Source: Jannaschia sp. Os4
GTDB lineage: Bacteria > Pseudomonadota > Alphaproteobacteria > Rhodobacterales > Rhodobacteraceae
Direction of reading: 5' to 3'
NCBI RefSeq assembly: GCF_016820245.1
Contig: NZ_JAFCAR010000001.1
Span: forward strand, 733,014 to 797,013
Length of the DNA stretch: 64,000 nucleotides
Each line of letters begins with the position of its first letter. Within the stretch, counting starts at the first letter, position 1. The notes beneath the pieces were generated by a model, which was not told the DNA's origin, made no database searches, and saw only the letters and a program-made list of their open reading frames with translations. A program made the translations under genes and the position numbers. Of the stretch, positions 35,626 through 43,805 are shown piece by piece.

Positions 35626-36409
35626 GCCACACCCCGTCGAACACGTGCGCCGTGGGGCCGGTCATCCACACCCCGTCCTCGCGCCAGTCGATGTCGAGCC
35701 GCCCGCCGTCCAGATCGACCCGCACGGCCCGCCCCGTCAGGCCCCGCCGCGCGGCGGCCACCGCCGTTGCGCAGGTGGACGAGCCCGAGGCCAGCGTCAC
35801 GCCCACGCCCCGCTCCCACACCCGCATCCGAAGGCGGTCGGGGCCGGTCACGCTCGCGAACTGCACGTTGGTGCGCGCGGGGAAGAGGGGATGCACCTCC
35901 ATCTCCGCGCCCCGCGCGGGCAGGTCCACCGCCTCGGCGTCCTCCACGAAGAAGGTGCAGTGCGGGTTGCCCATCCCCGTCGCCGCCGGGTCGCCTTCGA
36001 TCGGCAGGTGGAGGGTGCAGACGTCCCGCGCCAAGGGGATGGCCCGCCAGTCGAGGATCGGGTCGCCCATGTTCACCGCCACCGCGTCCCCGCGGGCCTC
36101 GGCGCGCAGCAGCCCCCGCTCCGTCCGGAGGGTCATCGCGTCCACGCCCCGCCGCGCCATCTCGGAGGCGGCCACGCAGCGGGTGGCGTTGCCGCAGGCC
36201 CCGGCGGTGGACCCGTCGGAGTTGTAGAAGGTCAACGCGACGTCCGCCTCGCCGTCGTCCGAGATCCACGCGAGCTGGTCGAAGCCCACGCCGCGGTGCC
36301 GGTCGCCCATCGCGCGGGCGAGCGCGGCGTCGACCGCATGGCCGGCGCGCCCGTCGATCACGACGAAGTCGTTGCCGAGGCCGTGCATCTTGGAGAAGGG
36401 CGTGGACAT
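35618..36409 (-). CDS. dapF: Diaminopimelate epimerase
   Basis: 263 residues. Converts LL- to meso-diaminopimelate for lysine and peptidoglycan. The two catalytic cysteines are C72 ([10 protein letters not shown]) and C213 ([12 protein letters not shown]). [17 protein letters not shown] is the N-terminal signature. The ATG at 36409 fits the family; a longer frame upstream is Arg-rich. The gene is coupled to mtaB, a conserved pairing in this order. Confidence 0.95.
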   Translation of the reverse strand: MSTPFSKMHGLGNDFVVIDGRAGHAVDAALARAMGDRHRGVGFDQLAWISDDGEADVALTFYNSDGSTAGACGNATRCVAASEMARRGVDAMTLRTERGLLRAEARGDAVAVNMGDPILDWRAIPLARDVCTLHLPIEGDPAATGMGNPHCTFFVEDAEAVDLPARGAEMEVHPLFPARTNVQFASVTGPDRLRMRVWERGVGVTLASGSSTCATAVAAARRGLTGRAVRVDLDGGRLDIDWREDGVWMTGPTAHVFDGVWHG

Positions 36410-36529
36410 GAGGCGGACCCCATAATGCGCGCGGCGCGGTCGCGCCAGAGGGGCGCGGGGAGCGCCCCGCCGCCGCGTCCGGTCCATCGGCGGTTGACGG
36501 GTCCGGACGCCGCATATAGGCGCGTCGCC

Positions 36530-36606
36530 GGGCCGATAGCTCAGTTGGTTAGAGCAACTGACTTTTAATCAGTAGGTCCCGGGTTCGAGTCCCGGTCGGC
36601 TCACCA
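36530..36606 (+). tRNA. tRNA-Lys (anticodon TTT)
   Basis: Complete cloverleaf. The acceptor stem pairs GGGCCGA (36530-36536) with TCGGCTC (36596-36602), the anticodon stem is ACTGA/TCAGT with anticodon TTT at 36564-36566, and the T arm contains GGGTTCGAGTCCC. CCA is encoded at 36604-36606. A GC-rich hairpin follows. Confidence 0.97.
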
Positions 36607-36608
36607 CC

Positions 36609-36642
36609 CTCCCCCGTCGCATCCGCCGGACGCGCGGGGGAG
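36609..36642 (+). terminator. Hairpin downstream of tRNA-Lys
   Basis: CTCCCCCG (36609-36616) pairs with CGGGGGAG (36635-36642) directly after the encoded CCA. It can end the tRNA transcript and, on the other strand, the Stealth gene transcript that stops at 36663. Confidence 0.6.
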
Positions 36643-36662
36643 CGTCGCTCCGCTCCGCGCCG

Positions 36663-38162
36663 TCACAGATCGAGCTTCTTGCGCCCCGCGACCACGTAGC
36701 GCCGCCGCACGTGCGACTGCGGTCGGGGCAGGGGCTCCACCGACCCGTCCTCCGCCGGAAGCACCCGCCGCACGAGGGCGAGCAGCTCGCGCTTGACCAT
36801 GTCGGAGCCGTGGGTCGGCTCGGAGTCGTTGACGCAGAACATCTGCGGCCGCTCCCAGTCGTCGCGCAGCAGGGCCGCCGTCGCCTCCCGCAGCGGGGCG
36901 TGGGCGGTGTCGTAGTAGCCGTAGCGCAGGTCGCCGGGGACGGCGGCGCCGACGATCTCGGCGTAGTGCAGGTAGAGGGCGCCGGCGATCGAATGGTCCC
37001 CCGGCGAGCGGAACCGGTTGCCCTGCGTCGCCGCCCACGCCTCCGGCAGGTCCCGCTCCATCCGCTCCATGACGGACCGGGCGATGCCGTAGGCGGCGTG
37101 CTTGAACTTGCGGAACGCGAAGCGGCCGAACCTGTCGCGCAGCAGCCGACGGTTGTTCAGGCCCGCGAGGCTCGACGCGATCCCCTCCGCGGAGGCGGCC
37201 TCGTGCGGCAGCGAGGCCGCCGTCGACCGGAACTGCTTCGTGCGCCCCATCTCGTCGAAGAAGTCCGACGGCCCCATCGCGCAGCCGAACAGGAAGTCGT
37301 CGTTGAGGTAGAGGTAGTGCTCCCCGAGGCCCGGAACCCGGTGGAGATGCGCCTCGATCGCATGTGAGTTGAAGGTCGGCAGGTCCGCCGGATCGGGGAA
37401 GATCTCGGCGTGGTCCACGATGCGGACCCGCGCGCGCAGGTCGTCGGGCAGCGCCGGAACCTGGCGGTCCGTGACGACGAAGATCGAGCCGAGCCCGACG
37501 AGGTAGCGGACGGTCGAGCGCAGCGAGAGGATCAGCTCGTCCTGCGACTCGAACCGGGTGGAGAGGGTCGCGTCGCCGGACAGGGCCGTCGTGGTGCCGC
37601 CTTCCGCCTCGGCCTTGCGGGCGCGCCACGCCGGGTCGGAGCCGTCCACCCACGTGTAGACGACGTCGATCCTCCGCGGGACGGCGGCCTCCGCCCGCAG
37701 CGCGCGCGCGTTACCCAGCTCCGGCAGGCGGCGCCCGAGGAACGCCGTTTCCTCCAGGCCGCGGAGGTAGCCGTCATGCGCGACGCTCTCGACCCCCGCG
37801 CGGGCCGCGCGCCACAGCCCCGTCGTGGGATCGTGCGCGCAGAACTCGACCTCCACCCCCGATCCCGCCCCGTGGATCACGACCCCGTCGTGGACGTGCT
37901 TCCGGTAGGCCACCGCGCTCGCGGCGGACGCGCCGCGGGGGTCGAGATGACGGCGGTGGTGCCCCTTCAGCCCGAACAGGCGAACGTCGCGGGCGTTGAG
38001 GTCGGCGAGGATCGTCCGGCGCTGCGCGGGCGTGCCGCAGATCCAGAGGGTCGGGCGCGGCGACAGGACCGTGTCGGCGAGGAAGGCCCGCGCCCCGGCC
38101 GCCTCCGCCGCGTCCACGAGGGCTTGGAGGACAGGGGCCTGGACGTCCCGAACGGTCAGCAT
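36663..38162 (-). CDS. Stealth-family sugar phosphotransferase
   Basis: 499 residues. Stealth conserved regions are visible: CR1 as RRIDVVYTWVDGSDPAW (about residue 165), CR2 from SQDELILSLRSTVRYL through FIVVTD-like IFVVTDRQVP to NSHAIEAHLHRVPGL and YLNDDFLFG, and a late NDSEPTHGSDMVKRELL. These enzymes move hexose-1-phosphate onto capsule or surface glycans and are relatives of GlcNAc-phosphotransferase. An N-terminal extension of about 160 residues is unclassified. It lies alone, tail-to-tail with tRNA-Lys. Confidence 0.9.
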   Translation of the reverse strand: MLTVRDVQAPVLQALVDAAEAAGARAFLADTVLSPRPTLWICGTPAQRRTILADLNARDVRLFGLKGHHRRHLDPRGASAASAVAYRKHVHDGVVIHGAGSGVEVEFCAHDPTTGLWRAARAGVESVAHDGYLRGLEETAFLGRRLPELGNARALRAEAAVPRRIDVVYTWVDGSDPAWRARKAEAEGGTTTALSGDATLSTRFESQDELILSLRSTVRYLVGLGSIFVVTDRQVPALPDDLRARVRIVDHAEIFPDPADLPTFNSHAIEAHLHRVPGLGEHYLYLNDDFLFGCAMGPSDFFDEMGRTKQFRSTAASLPHEAASAEGIASSLAGLNNRRLLRDRFGRFAFRKFKHAAYGIARSVMERMERDLPEAWAATQGNRFRSPGDHSIAGALYLHYAEIVGAAVPGDLRYGYYDTAHAPLREATAALLRDDWERPQMFCVNDSEPTHGSDMVKRELLALVRRVLPAEDGSVEPLPRPQSHVRRRYVVAGRKKLDL

Positions 38163-38307
38163 CGGTGTCTCCGGGTTGGCGTGGACGGCGCGCCCCGCGT
38201 CCCGGCCGCGGGCGGACGGCCGGTTCGGGGCGACGGCCGCCTAGCATGCGCGCGGGCGGCGTGCACCCGCCTCCGCCGCGACCCCGAAGGATACGCGGAC
38301 TCGCACC

Positions 38308-39309
38308 CTAGCCCGCCAGCGCCGCCTCGATCCGGTCCAGCGTCGCCTGCGGCACGTCCACCCCCTCGGCCTCGGCCCGTGCACGCGCCGCCGCGCGCCC
38401 GTCGCCGGGCAGGCGCGCGCCGGGCTGGGCGCGGATGCCGTCGGTCAGCGCCGCCATCCGCGCCGCGAAGACGTCGCCCGAGGCCGCCGCCGGGTCGATG
38501 GCGACGAAGGCCTGCCCGGTGCGCGGCGGCCCGCCCGCCGTGCCGCTGAACGGCGCCGCGTCGGTGCCGAGCAGCGCGCCCGACAGCGCGGCGGCGAATG
38601 TCTCCACGATCAGGGCCAGCCCCACGCCCTTGTAGCCCCCCGACGGCGCCATGCTGCCCTTGAGCCCGGCCGCCGCGTCCGTGGTCGGGCGCCCGTCGGC
38701 GTCCAGCGCCCAGCCCTCCGGGATCGGGCGGCCCTCGCGGGCGCGGGTCATGACCTCGGACTTGGCGATCGCGCTCGCCGACTGGTCGAGCACCAGCGCG
38801 GGCCCGTCCGCCCCCGGCGCGGCCATGGCGATGGGGTTGGTGCCGACAGCCGGCGCCGCGCCGCCCGACGGCGCGATGGAGGCGGGGGCGTTGGTGAAAC
38901 CGAGCGCAAGCAGGCCCGCGCGGGCGAGGCGCTCGACATGCAGGCCGAGGACCCCGCAGTTGTAGCTCTCCCGCACCGTCAGCAGCGCGATGCCCTGCGC
39001 GCGGGCCAGCGGGATCAGCTGCGCGAACCCCGCGTCGATGGCGGCGTGGGCGAAGCCCCGCCCCGCGTCCACCGCCACCGCGCCGGGCTTGGGCCGCGTC
39101 ACCACCGGGGTGGCGGTGCCGATCACCTTGCCGCAGCCGAGGTGCTGCACGTAGGTCGGCAGGTAGGCGAGGCCGTGGCTCGCGACGCCGATGGCCTCCG
39201 TGGCGGCGACGGACCGCGCCAAGGGGTCCGCCTGCGCGGGGTCCGCGCCCGCCCGGATCAGGGCGTCGCGGGCGAGGGTCTCGATCTCGGCGAGGGTCAT
39301 CGTCGGCAT
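38308..39309 (-). CDS. Ldh-family (malate/lactate/ureidoglycolate-type) dehydrogenase
   Basis: 333 residues of the type-2 malate/L-lactate dehydrogenase family, which reduces 2-oxo or imino acids with NAD(P)H. The catalytic histidine H45 is in SHGLAYLPTYV, and the family's usual Arg four residues later is Tyr49 here. SGGYKGVGLALIVETFAAALSGALLG near the C-terminus and APAVGTNPIAMAAPG are typical. Substrate is unknown; the family includes delta1-piperideine/pyrroline-2-carboxylate reductases. It ends a run with the DUF3726-like gene (4-base gap), the unknown protein and the M19 protein. Confidence 0.85.
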   Translation of the reverse strand: MPTMTLAEIETLARDALIRAGADPAQADPLARSVAATEAIGVASHGLAYLPTYVQHLGCGKVIGTATPVVTRPKPGAVAVDAGRGFAHAAIDAGFAQLIPLARAQGIALLTVRESYNCGVLGLHVERLARAGLLALGFTNAPASIAPSGGAAPAVGTNPIAMAAPGADGPALVLDQSASAIAKSEVMTRAREGRPIPEGWALDADGRPTTDAAAGLKGSMAPSGGYKGVGLALIVETFAAALSGALLGTDAAPFSGTAGGPPRTGQAFVAIDPAAASGDVFAARMAALTDGIRAQPGARLPGDGRAAARARAEAEGVDVPQATLDRIEAALAG

Positions 39310-39313
39310 GGGA

Positions 39314-39910
39314 TCACTCCAGTGGGTCGTCGTCGGCGCCGGCGCCCCGGCGCGAGGCCGCGGTGGCGGGGGCGTGGGTCAGGGCCGCGAGCGCGGCGAG
39401 CGCGTCCCACGCGGCGGGCCGGGCGCGGGCGGCCGCGGGCCGGGCCGGGCCGCATCCCCCGGGCGCGAGCGCGGCGTCCGCCTCGTCCGCGTCGTCCCCC
39501 GCGAGGGACAGGGCATCGCCGTCGGTCGCGGCGGTCGCGCCGGCCCAAGTCAGCGTCAAGGTCAGGCCCGTCGCCGCGGCCGCGTCGGCCACGAAGGGGA
39601 GCAGGAGCAGCGGATGCCGCAGCCCCCGAAGCGACAGGCGCGGCGCCCGGAGGGGCGCGAAGTCGGCGAGCGCCAGCCCCGCGCGCAGCGGGTCGAGCGG
39701 GCCGTCCCATGCGGGCGCGCGCGGGTCGGTCGGGCGCCCGGCGGGCGGTCCGGACAGCAGCGCCGCCAGCGACGGCGTCGGGTCCACCCCCCGCGCGGCG
39801 AGCCACCGCGCGCCCCGCGCCGCCTCCGCCGCGGTGCCCCAGTCGCGCCCCGCGCCCCGGACGGCCGCCCGCACCAACGCCTGCAGCTCGCCCAAGGACC
39901 GGTCGGTCAC
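39314..39910 (-). CDS. DUF3726-like protein
   Basis: 198 residues from a GTG at 39910 overlapping the upstream stop (GTGA). The opening TDRSLGELQALVRAAVRGAG and WGTAAEAARGARWLAARGV match a family seen next to Ldh-type dehydrogenases in this order, labelled DUF3726 as I recall. The C-terminal half is Ala-rich with no motif. No function is known. Strict overlap with its neighbours argues that it works in the same pathway. Confidence 0.65.
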   Translation of the reverse strand: MTDRSLGELQALVRAAVRGAGRDWGTAAEAARGARWLAARGVDPTPSLAALLSGPPAGRPTDPRAPAWDGPLDPLRAGLALADFAPLRAPRLSLRGLRHPLLLLPFVADAAAATGLTLTLTWAGATAATDGDALSLAGDDADEADAALAPGGCGPARPAAARARPAAWDALAALAALTHAPATAASRRGAGADDDPLE

Positions 39911-41532
39911 GGATAGACCCACGCGTCCGCGTCCCCCGCCGCGATCTCGTCCGGGTAGGGCGCCCCCGCGTAGAGGCAGATGCGCAGCCAGCGGTCCGAG
40001 CGCGGGTCGAACCGGGTCGCGCCGAAGAACGAGAGCTTGGCGCGCAGCAGGTCGATGGGCCGCATCCCGCCGGCGAGCGTGTTGTCCCGGATCTCGGCAT
40101 AGGCGTGCGCGGCGGCCACCTGCGCGCGGAGGAGCGCGGCGCGCAGGTCGGGGCGGGCCAGCGCCACCTCGGCCACCGGGGCGCAGTCCGCGAACCCGTC
40201 GAGCGCGGCGCGCAGCGCGGCCGCGTCGCGCTGGGGCCCGAGCGGCTGCTCCCACGCCTCCAGCGGCTCGTCGGCCCGCTCGGCGAGGCGCGGCTCGGCC
40301 TTCTCGGCGGAGACGTACCACAGGCGCGCGGTCTCCGCCGGGTCGGACCAGTCGGCCCGCAGCGCGGCCCCGTGCACCGCCTCGACGGCGGCGCGCATGG
40401 CGGCCACGGTCATCGTCCCGTCCAGCCGCGCGGGCGCCGCCACGTCGGCCATGCCGGGGCCGAGGTCGTCGACGAGGTCGCCATAGGGTTCCAGCACGAG
40501 GGCGGCCAAGGCCTCCTGCGCCTCCAGCCCCAGCGCCCCGGCCCGCTCGAGCAGGGCCGCCCACGGGAACGGCCCGTCCGTGCCCCACCCGGCGGCGGCG
40601 GCGAGGTCGGCGCGCAGGCCGGCGACGGCCGCGGCCAGCACCGGGTCCGCCACGCGCCAGCCCTCCGCGTTGCGGCGCGCCGAGGCGAGGCGCGCGGCGA
40701 AGACGTCCCGCGCCTCCGGCGTCGCCCGCTCCACCGCGCGGACCCGCGCGAGCGCCGTCTCGCGGGCGGCGATCCAGCGGTGGATCAGGCGCGGGTGGTT
40801 CATCAGGAAGGGCGCCATCCCGAGGCCGGTGGAGTTGCCGATCCCGAGCCCCCGCGCGAGGTCCGGGTCCAGCGGCACCGCCCCCGGCGACCGCGCCCGC
40901 GCCATGTGCTCCACGAGGTCCCGCACGAAGGTCCGGATCAGCCAGACGGTCAGCATCTCCGCTTGGAACGGCGCGGCCATCTCGGGGCGGTCGTCGTAAG
41001 CGGCGCGGTCGGCGGCGCCGAACTTCCCCGACCCGTACACGGCGGTCGTGCGCATGAGGTAGCCCACCTCCGCCAGCCGGTCCGCGTCGGGCTGCGCCCC
41101 CGCCGCCAGCCGCCCGACCACGTGGTCCCAGAGGCGGGCGGAGCGGTTGGCGCGGCTCAGGCACAGCTCCCGCGCGGTCACGCGCCCCGCCTCCTGCTTG
41201 GGCACGTCGCCGGACAGGCGCGCCACGTCCCGTGCCGTCGCCACCCCGTCCACCAGCGCGAAGGTCGCGTCCCACGCCTCGGCGATGACGCGGTCCGAGC
41301 GGGACGCGGGCGGCAGGTCGTGGGCGAAGGCCACGAGGGAGTAGGCGCGCCGCGGGGTGCGGACGACGTAGACCGCGTGGCCCACGCCCGCGCCGTCCAC
41401 GGCCCAAGCGGTGCGCTCGGTCGTCCAGCCCTCGGCCTGCATCCGCCGGGTCAGCTGCCGCATGAAGGACAGCCGCGTCTGGTGCGACGCGCCCATGCGG
41501 TCGAGCCGCATGACCGTGCCGGGCGCGCGCAT
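39907..41532 (-). CDS. Uncharacterised 541-residue protein of the Ldh/M19 gene unit
   Basis: 541 residues, no signal peptide or membrane helix. I do not recognise the family. Notable blocks are SHQTRLSFMRQLTRRMQAEGW at the start, an aromatic YVVRTPRRAYSLVAFAHDLP, RTTAVYGSGKFGAADR near residue 185, GNSTGLGMAPFLMNHP near residue 255 and SFFGATRFDPRSDRWLRI near the end. The conserved-looking Gly/Ser/Asn blocks suggest an enzyme or ligand binder. Its start touches the M19 stop (TGATG) and its end overlaps the DUF3726-like start. Confidence 0.8.
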   Translation of the reverse strand: MRAPGTVMRLDRMGASHQTRLSFMRQLTRRMQAEGWTTERTAWAVDGAGVGHAVYVVRTPRRAYSLVAFAHDLPPASRSDRVIAEAWDATFALVDGVATARDVARLSGDVPKQEAGRVTARELCLSRANRSARLWDHVVGRLAAGAQPDADRLAEVGYLMRTTAVYGSGKFGAADRAAYDDRPEMAAPFQAEMLTVWLIRTFVRDLVEHMARARSPGAVPLDPDLARGLGIGNSTGLGMAPFLMNHPRLIHRWIAARETALARVRAVERATPEARDVFAARLASARRNAEGWRVADPVLAAAVAGLRADLAAAAGWGTDGPFPWAALLERAGALGLEAQEALAALVLEPYGDLVDDLGPGMADVAAPARLDGTMTVAAMRAAVEAVHGAALRADWSDPAETARLWYVSAEKAEPRLAERADEPLEAWEQPLGPQRDAAALRAALDGFADCAPVAEVALARPDLRAALLRAQVAAAHAYAEIRDNTLAGGMRPIDLLRAKLSFFGATRFDPRSDRWLRICLYAGAPYPDEIAAGDADAWVYP

Positions 41533-42470
41533 CACGCCAGCCGCTCCCAGAACCGCATCCAATTGGCGCCCATCACGCCCTCCACCTGCTCCGCCGTCAG
41601 GCCCGCCTCCAGCAGGCCCGCCTCGATCCCGTCCCAGTCGCGGTTGTCGCGGAACCACGCGGGCTGCGGCGGGAAGGTCGCTTCGCCGCGCTCGCGGGTC
41701 CACCGCCCCTCGCGCATCCAGCGCACCACCGCGTCGGGCTGACCTTGGCACAGGTCCGAGCCGATGCCGAACATGTCCCCGAAGCGGCGGACCTGCGCCG
41801 CCACCATCCCGCAGAACGCGGCGCGCGTGGTCTCCGGCCCGTCCCGGAGATGGTGGGGGTAGAGCGAGAAGCCCAGCATCCCGCCGGTCCGCGCCAGCCG
41901 CTCGATCACCGCGTCGGACACGTTGCGCCCGGTGTCGCGCCACGCCCTCGGGTTGGCATGGGTGACCGCGACGGGGCGCTCGGCGGCGTCGATGGCCTCC
42001 AGCGCGGTCCGTTCGCCCGCATGGGAGAGGTCCACCACGATCCCGTGCCGCTGCATCCCGGCCACCGCCTCCCGGCCCATCCGCGTCAGCCCGCCGTCCA
42101 CCGGCTCCTGCCACCCGGCGCCGAGGAGGGACTGCACGTTGTAGGTCGGCTGCACGAAGCGCACGCCCAGGTCGGCCCAGACGCGGATCATCCCGAGATC
42201 GGCCTCGAGGGGCGACGGGTTCTGGAATCCCAGCACCACCGCCGTCCGTCCCGTCGCGCGGGCGCGGCGCACGTCCTCCGGCCCCCGCGCGTGCACGATC
42301 AGGTCGGCGTGGTCCTCGAACCGCCGATGCCAGTCCGCGAGGTTGGCCAGCGTGTCGCGCACGCCCTCGTGGTAGGCGATCGTCGCGTGCACGGCGTCGA
42401 GCCGCCCCGCGCGCATCTGCTCGAAGACCTCGCGCGACCACGCGCAGTATTGGAGGGCGTCAAAGCGCAT
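41532..42470 (-). CDS. Divergent membrane dipeptidase-family (M19) protein
   Basis: 312 residues of the M19 amidohydrolase fold. H150 (VDLSHAGE), H171 (VTHANPRAW) and D239 (GIGSDLCQG) match metal/active residues of renal-dipeptidase-type enzymes. The N-terminal HxD pair is absent (start reads RFDALQYCAW), and the bridging Glu is replaced by Gln (Q83 in LGFQNPSP). A normal two-zinc dipeptidase is therefore unlikely. It leads an overlapping unit with the unknown protein, DUF3726-like protein and Ldh-type enzyme, so its substrate probably belongs to that pathway. Confidence 0.85.
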   Translation of the reverse strand: MRFDALQYCAWSREVFEQMRAGRLDAVHATIAYHEGVRDTLANLADWHRRFEDHADLIVHARGPEDVRRARATGRTAVVLGFQNPSPLEADLGMIRVWADLGVRFVQPTYNVQSLLGAGWQEPVDGGLTRMGREAVAGMQRHGIVVDLSHAGERTALEAIDAAERPVAVTHANPRAWRDTGRNVSDAVIERLARTGGMLGFSLYPHHLRDGPETTRAAFCGMVAAQVRRFGDMFGIGSDLCQGQPDAVVRWMREGRWTRERGEATFPPQPAWFRDNRDWDGIEAGLLEAGLTAEQVEGVMGANWMRFWERLA

Positions 42471-42522
42471 GGGGCCGGTGTGCCGGGGCCGGGACGGTGC
42501 GGCAAGGGGGCGCCGCCGCGCA

Positions 42523-42951
42523 TCAGCCCGCCAGCTGCACGATCCGCCGCGTGGCGGCGGCGTAGCCCTCGACCCCCAGCCCCGCGATCACCCCGTCCGC
42601 CCGCAGCGAGACGTAGGAGCGGTGCCGGAAGGTCTCGCGCCGGTGGATGTTGGTGACGTGCACCTCCATCACCGGCCCCTCGAAGGCGTTCAGCGCGTCG
42701 AGCAGCGCGATGGACGTGTGCGAGTAGGCCCCGGGGTTGACCACGATCCCCGCGCAGGCCCCGCGCGCGGCGTGCACCGCGTCGATCAGCGCGCCCTCGT
42801 GGTTGGACTGCACCTCGCGCACCTCCCAGCCCGGCGCGGCCTCGCGGCAGAGGCGCGCCACGTCCTCCAAGGTGTCCGCCCCGTAGAGATGCGGCTCCCG
42901 CTGCCCGAGCAGGTTCAGGTTGGGGCCGTTGAGCAGGAGGAGGGTGGGCAT
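42523..42951 (-). CDS. aroQ: Type II 3-dehydroquinate dehydratase
   Basis: 142 residues. Removes water from 3-dehydroquinate in the shikimate pathway. All signatures are present: [21 protein letters not shown] with the catalytic Tyr, [19 protein letters not shown] and [19 protein letters not shown] with the catalytic His. It lies 52 bases before nothing related on the 3' side: the M19 gene. No other aro genes are close. Confidence 0.96.
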   Translation of the reverse strand: MPTLLLLNGPNLNLLGQREPHLYGADTLEDVARLCREAAPGWEVREVQSNHEGALIDAVHAARGACAGIVVNPGAYSHTSIALLDALNAFEGPVMEVHVTNIHRRETFRHRSYVSLRADGVIAGLGVEGYAAATRRIVQLAG

Positions 42952-43049
42952 GGCGCGGCTCCGGAAGGGTCGCGCGGCAGCTAGGACGCCCGCCCCCCGC
43001 CGCGCAAGCCGCGCCCCCGCGCCGCGCGCCCCGGCGTGGCGCGCCCGCG

Positions 43050-43805
43050 TCAGGCCGCGCCGCCGCGCCCCACGATCGCCGCGTGCGCCACGCGGTCGAT
43101 CAGGATGCGCCGGGACAGCGCGAGCCGGACCAGCGGCTCCGACAGGTCGACCGCCCGCCCCGCCGCCGCCGCGTTCTCGCGCGGGGCCGCGGGCGGCGGG
43201 GGCAGGCCGAGGTCGCGCGCCACCGCGCCCAGCCCCGCGCCCAGCGCCTCCGCGCGCAGCACCCGGTCGAAGCCCGCGGCCCGCTCCGCCGCCGCCCGCG
43301 CGTGGCGCAGGGTGAGCGGCACCGCCCCGTCCTCCGCCGACAGGTAGCGCGCCTGCATGTTGTCGAGCATCCGCAGCCCCCACGGCGGCAGGTGCGCCAT
43401 CAGCTCGTCCAAGGCCTCGGGGTCGCGCAGGTCCGTCGCGCCGATCCGGTCCACAAGCCCCCGCAGCGGCGCGCCCAAGGCGGCGCGCTCCGCCGCCCGC
43501 GCCGCCGTGGCGTAGCCGTCGAGCCAGCGCAGGTGCGACGCGACCTGCTCCAGCGGGGTCCGCATCGCGGTGAAGGCGTAGCCGCCGGGGCGCGCGGCCG
43601 CGAGGGCCAAGGCCTCGCGCGCGTAGACGTGCCCCGACACGAAGGCCTTGGTCCGCGCCAGCTCCATCCGCCGGGCGGGGGGGAACCGCTCGACGTGGAA
43701 GGCGCAGGCGTCGGCGCCGAGCGCGGCGACCATCCACGCGTTCACGGACGACCCCGCGGTCTTGGCCATGTGCATGAACACGACCGGCCCCCGCGCCGCG
43801 CTCAT
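43050..43805 (-). CDS. Sulfotransferase family 2-like protein
   Basis: 251 residues. [15 protein letters not shown] near the N-terminus is the PAPS 5'-phosphosulfate loop (K-T-x-G/A-S-S), and [15 protein letters not shown] the 3'-phosphate-binding region. Its start overlaps the stop of the large RgpF/glycosyltransferase gene by 4 bases. Sulfation of a glycan built by that enzyme is the straightforward hypothesis. No signal peptide; it is presumably cytoplasmic. Confidence 0.8.
   Translation of the reverse strand: MSAARGPVVFMHMAKTAGSSVNAWMVAALGADACAFHVERFPPARRMELARTKAFVSGHVYAREALALAAARPGGYAFTAMRTPLEQVASHLRWLDGYATAARAAERAALGAPLRGLVDRIGATDLRDPEALDELMAHLPPWGLRMLDNMQARYLSAEDGAVPLTLRHARAAAERAAGFDRVLRAEALGAGLGAVARDLGLPPPPAAPRENAAAAGRAVDLSEPLVRLALSRRILIDRVAHAAIVGRGGAA

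Noticed and set aside
36530..36642. tRNA-Lys as an active phage or island attachment site
   Set aside because: No second copy of the tRNA 3' end and no integrase were seen in the window.
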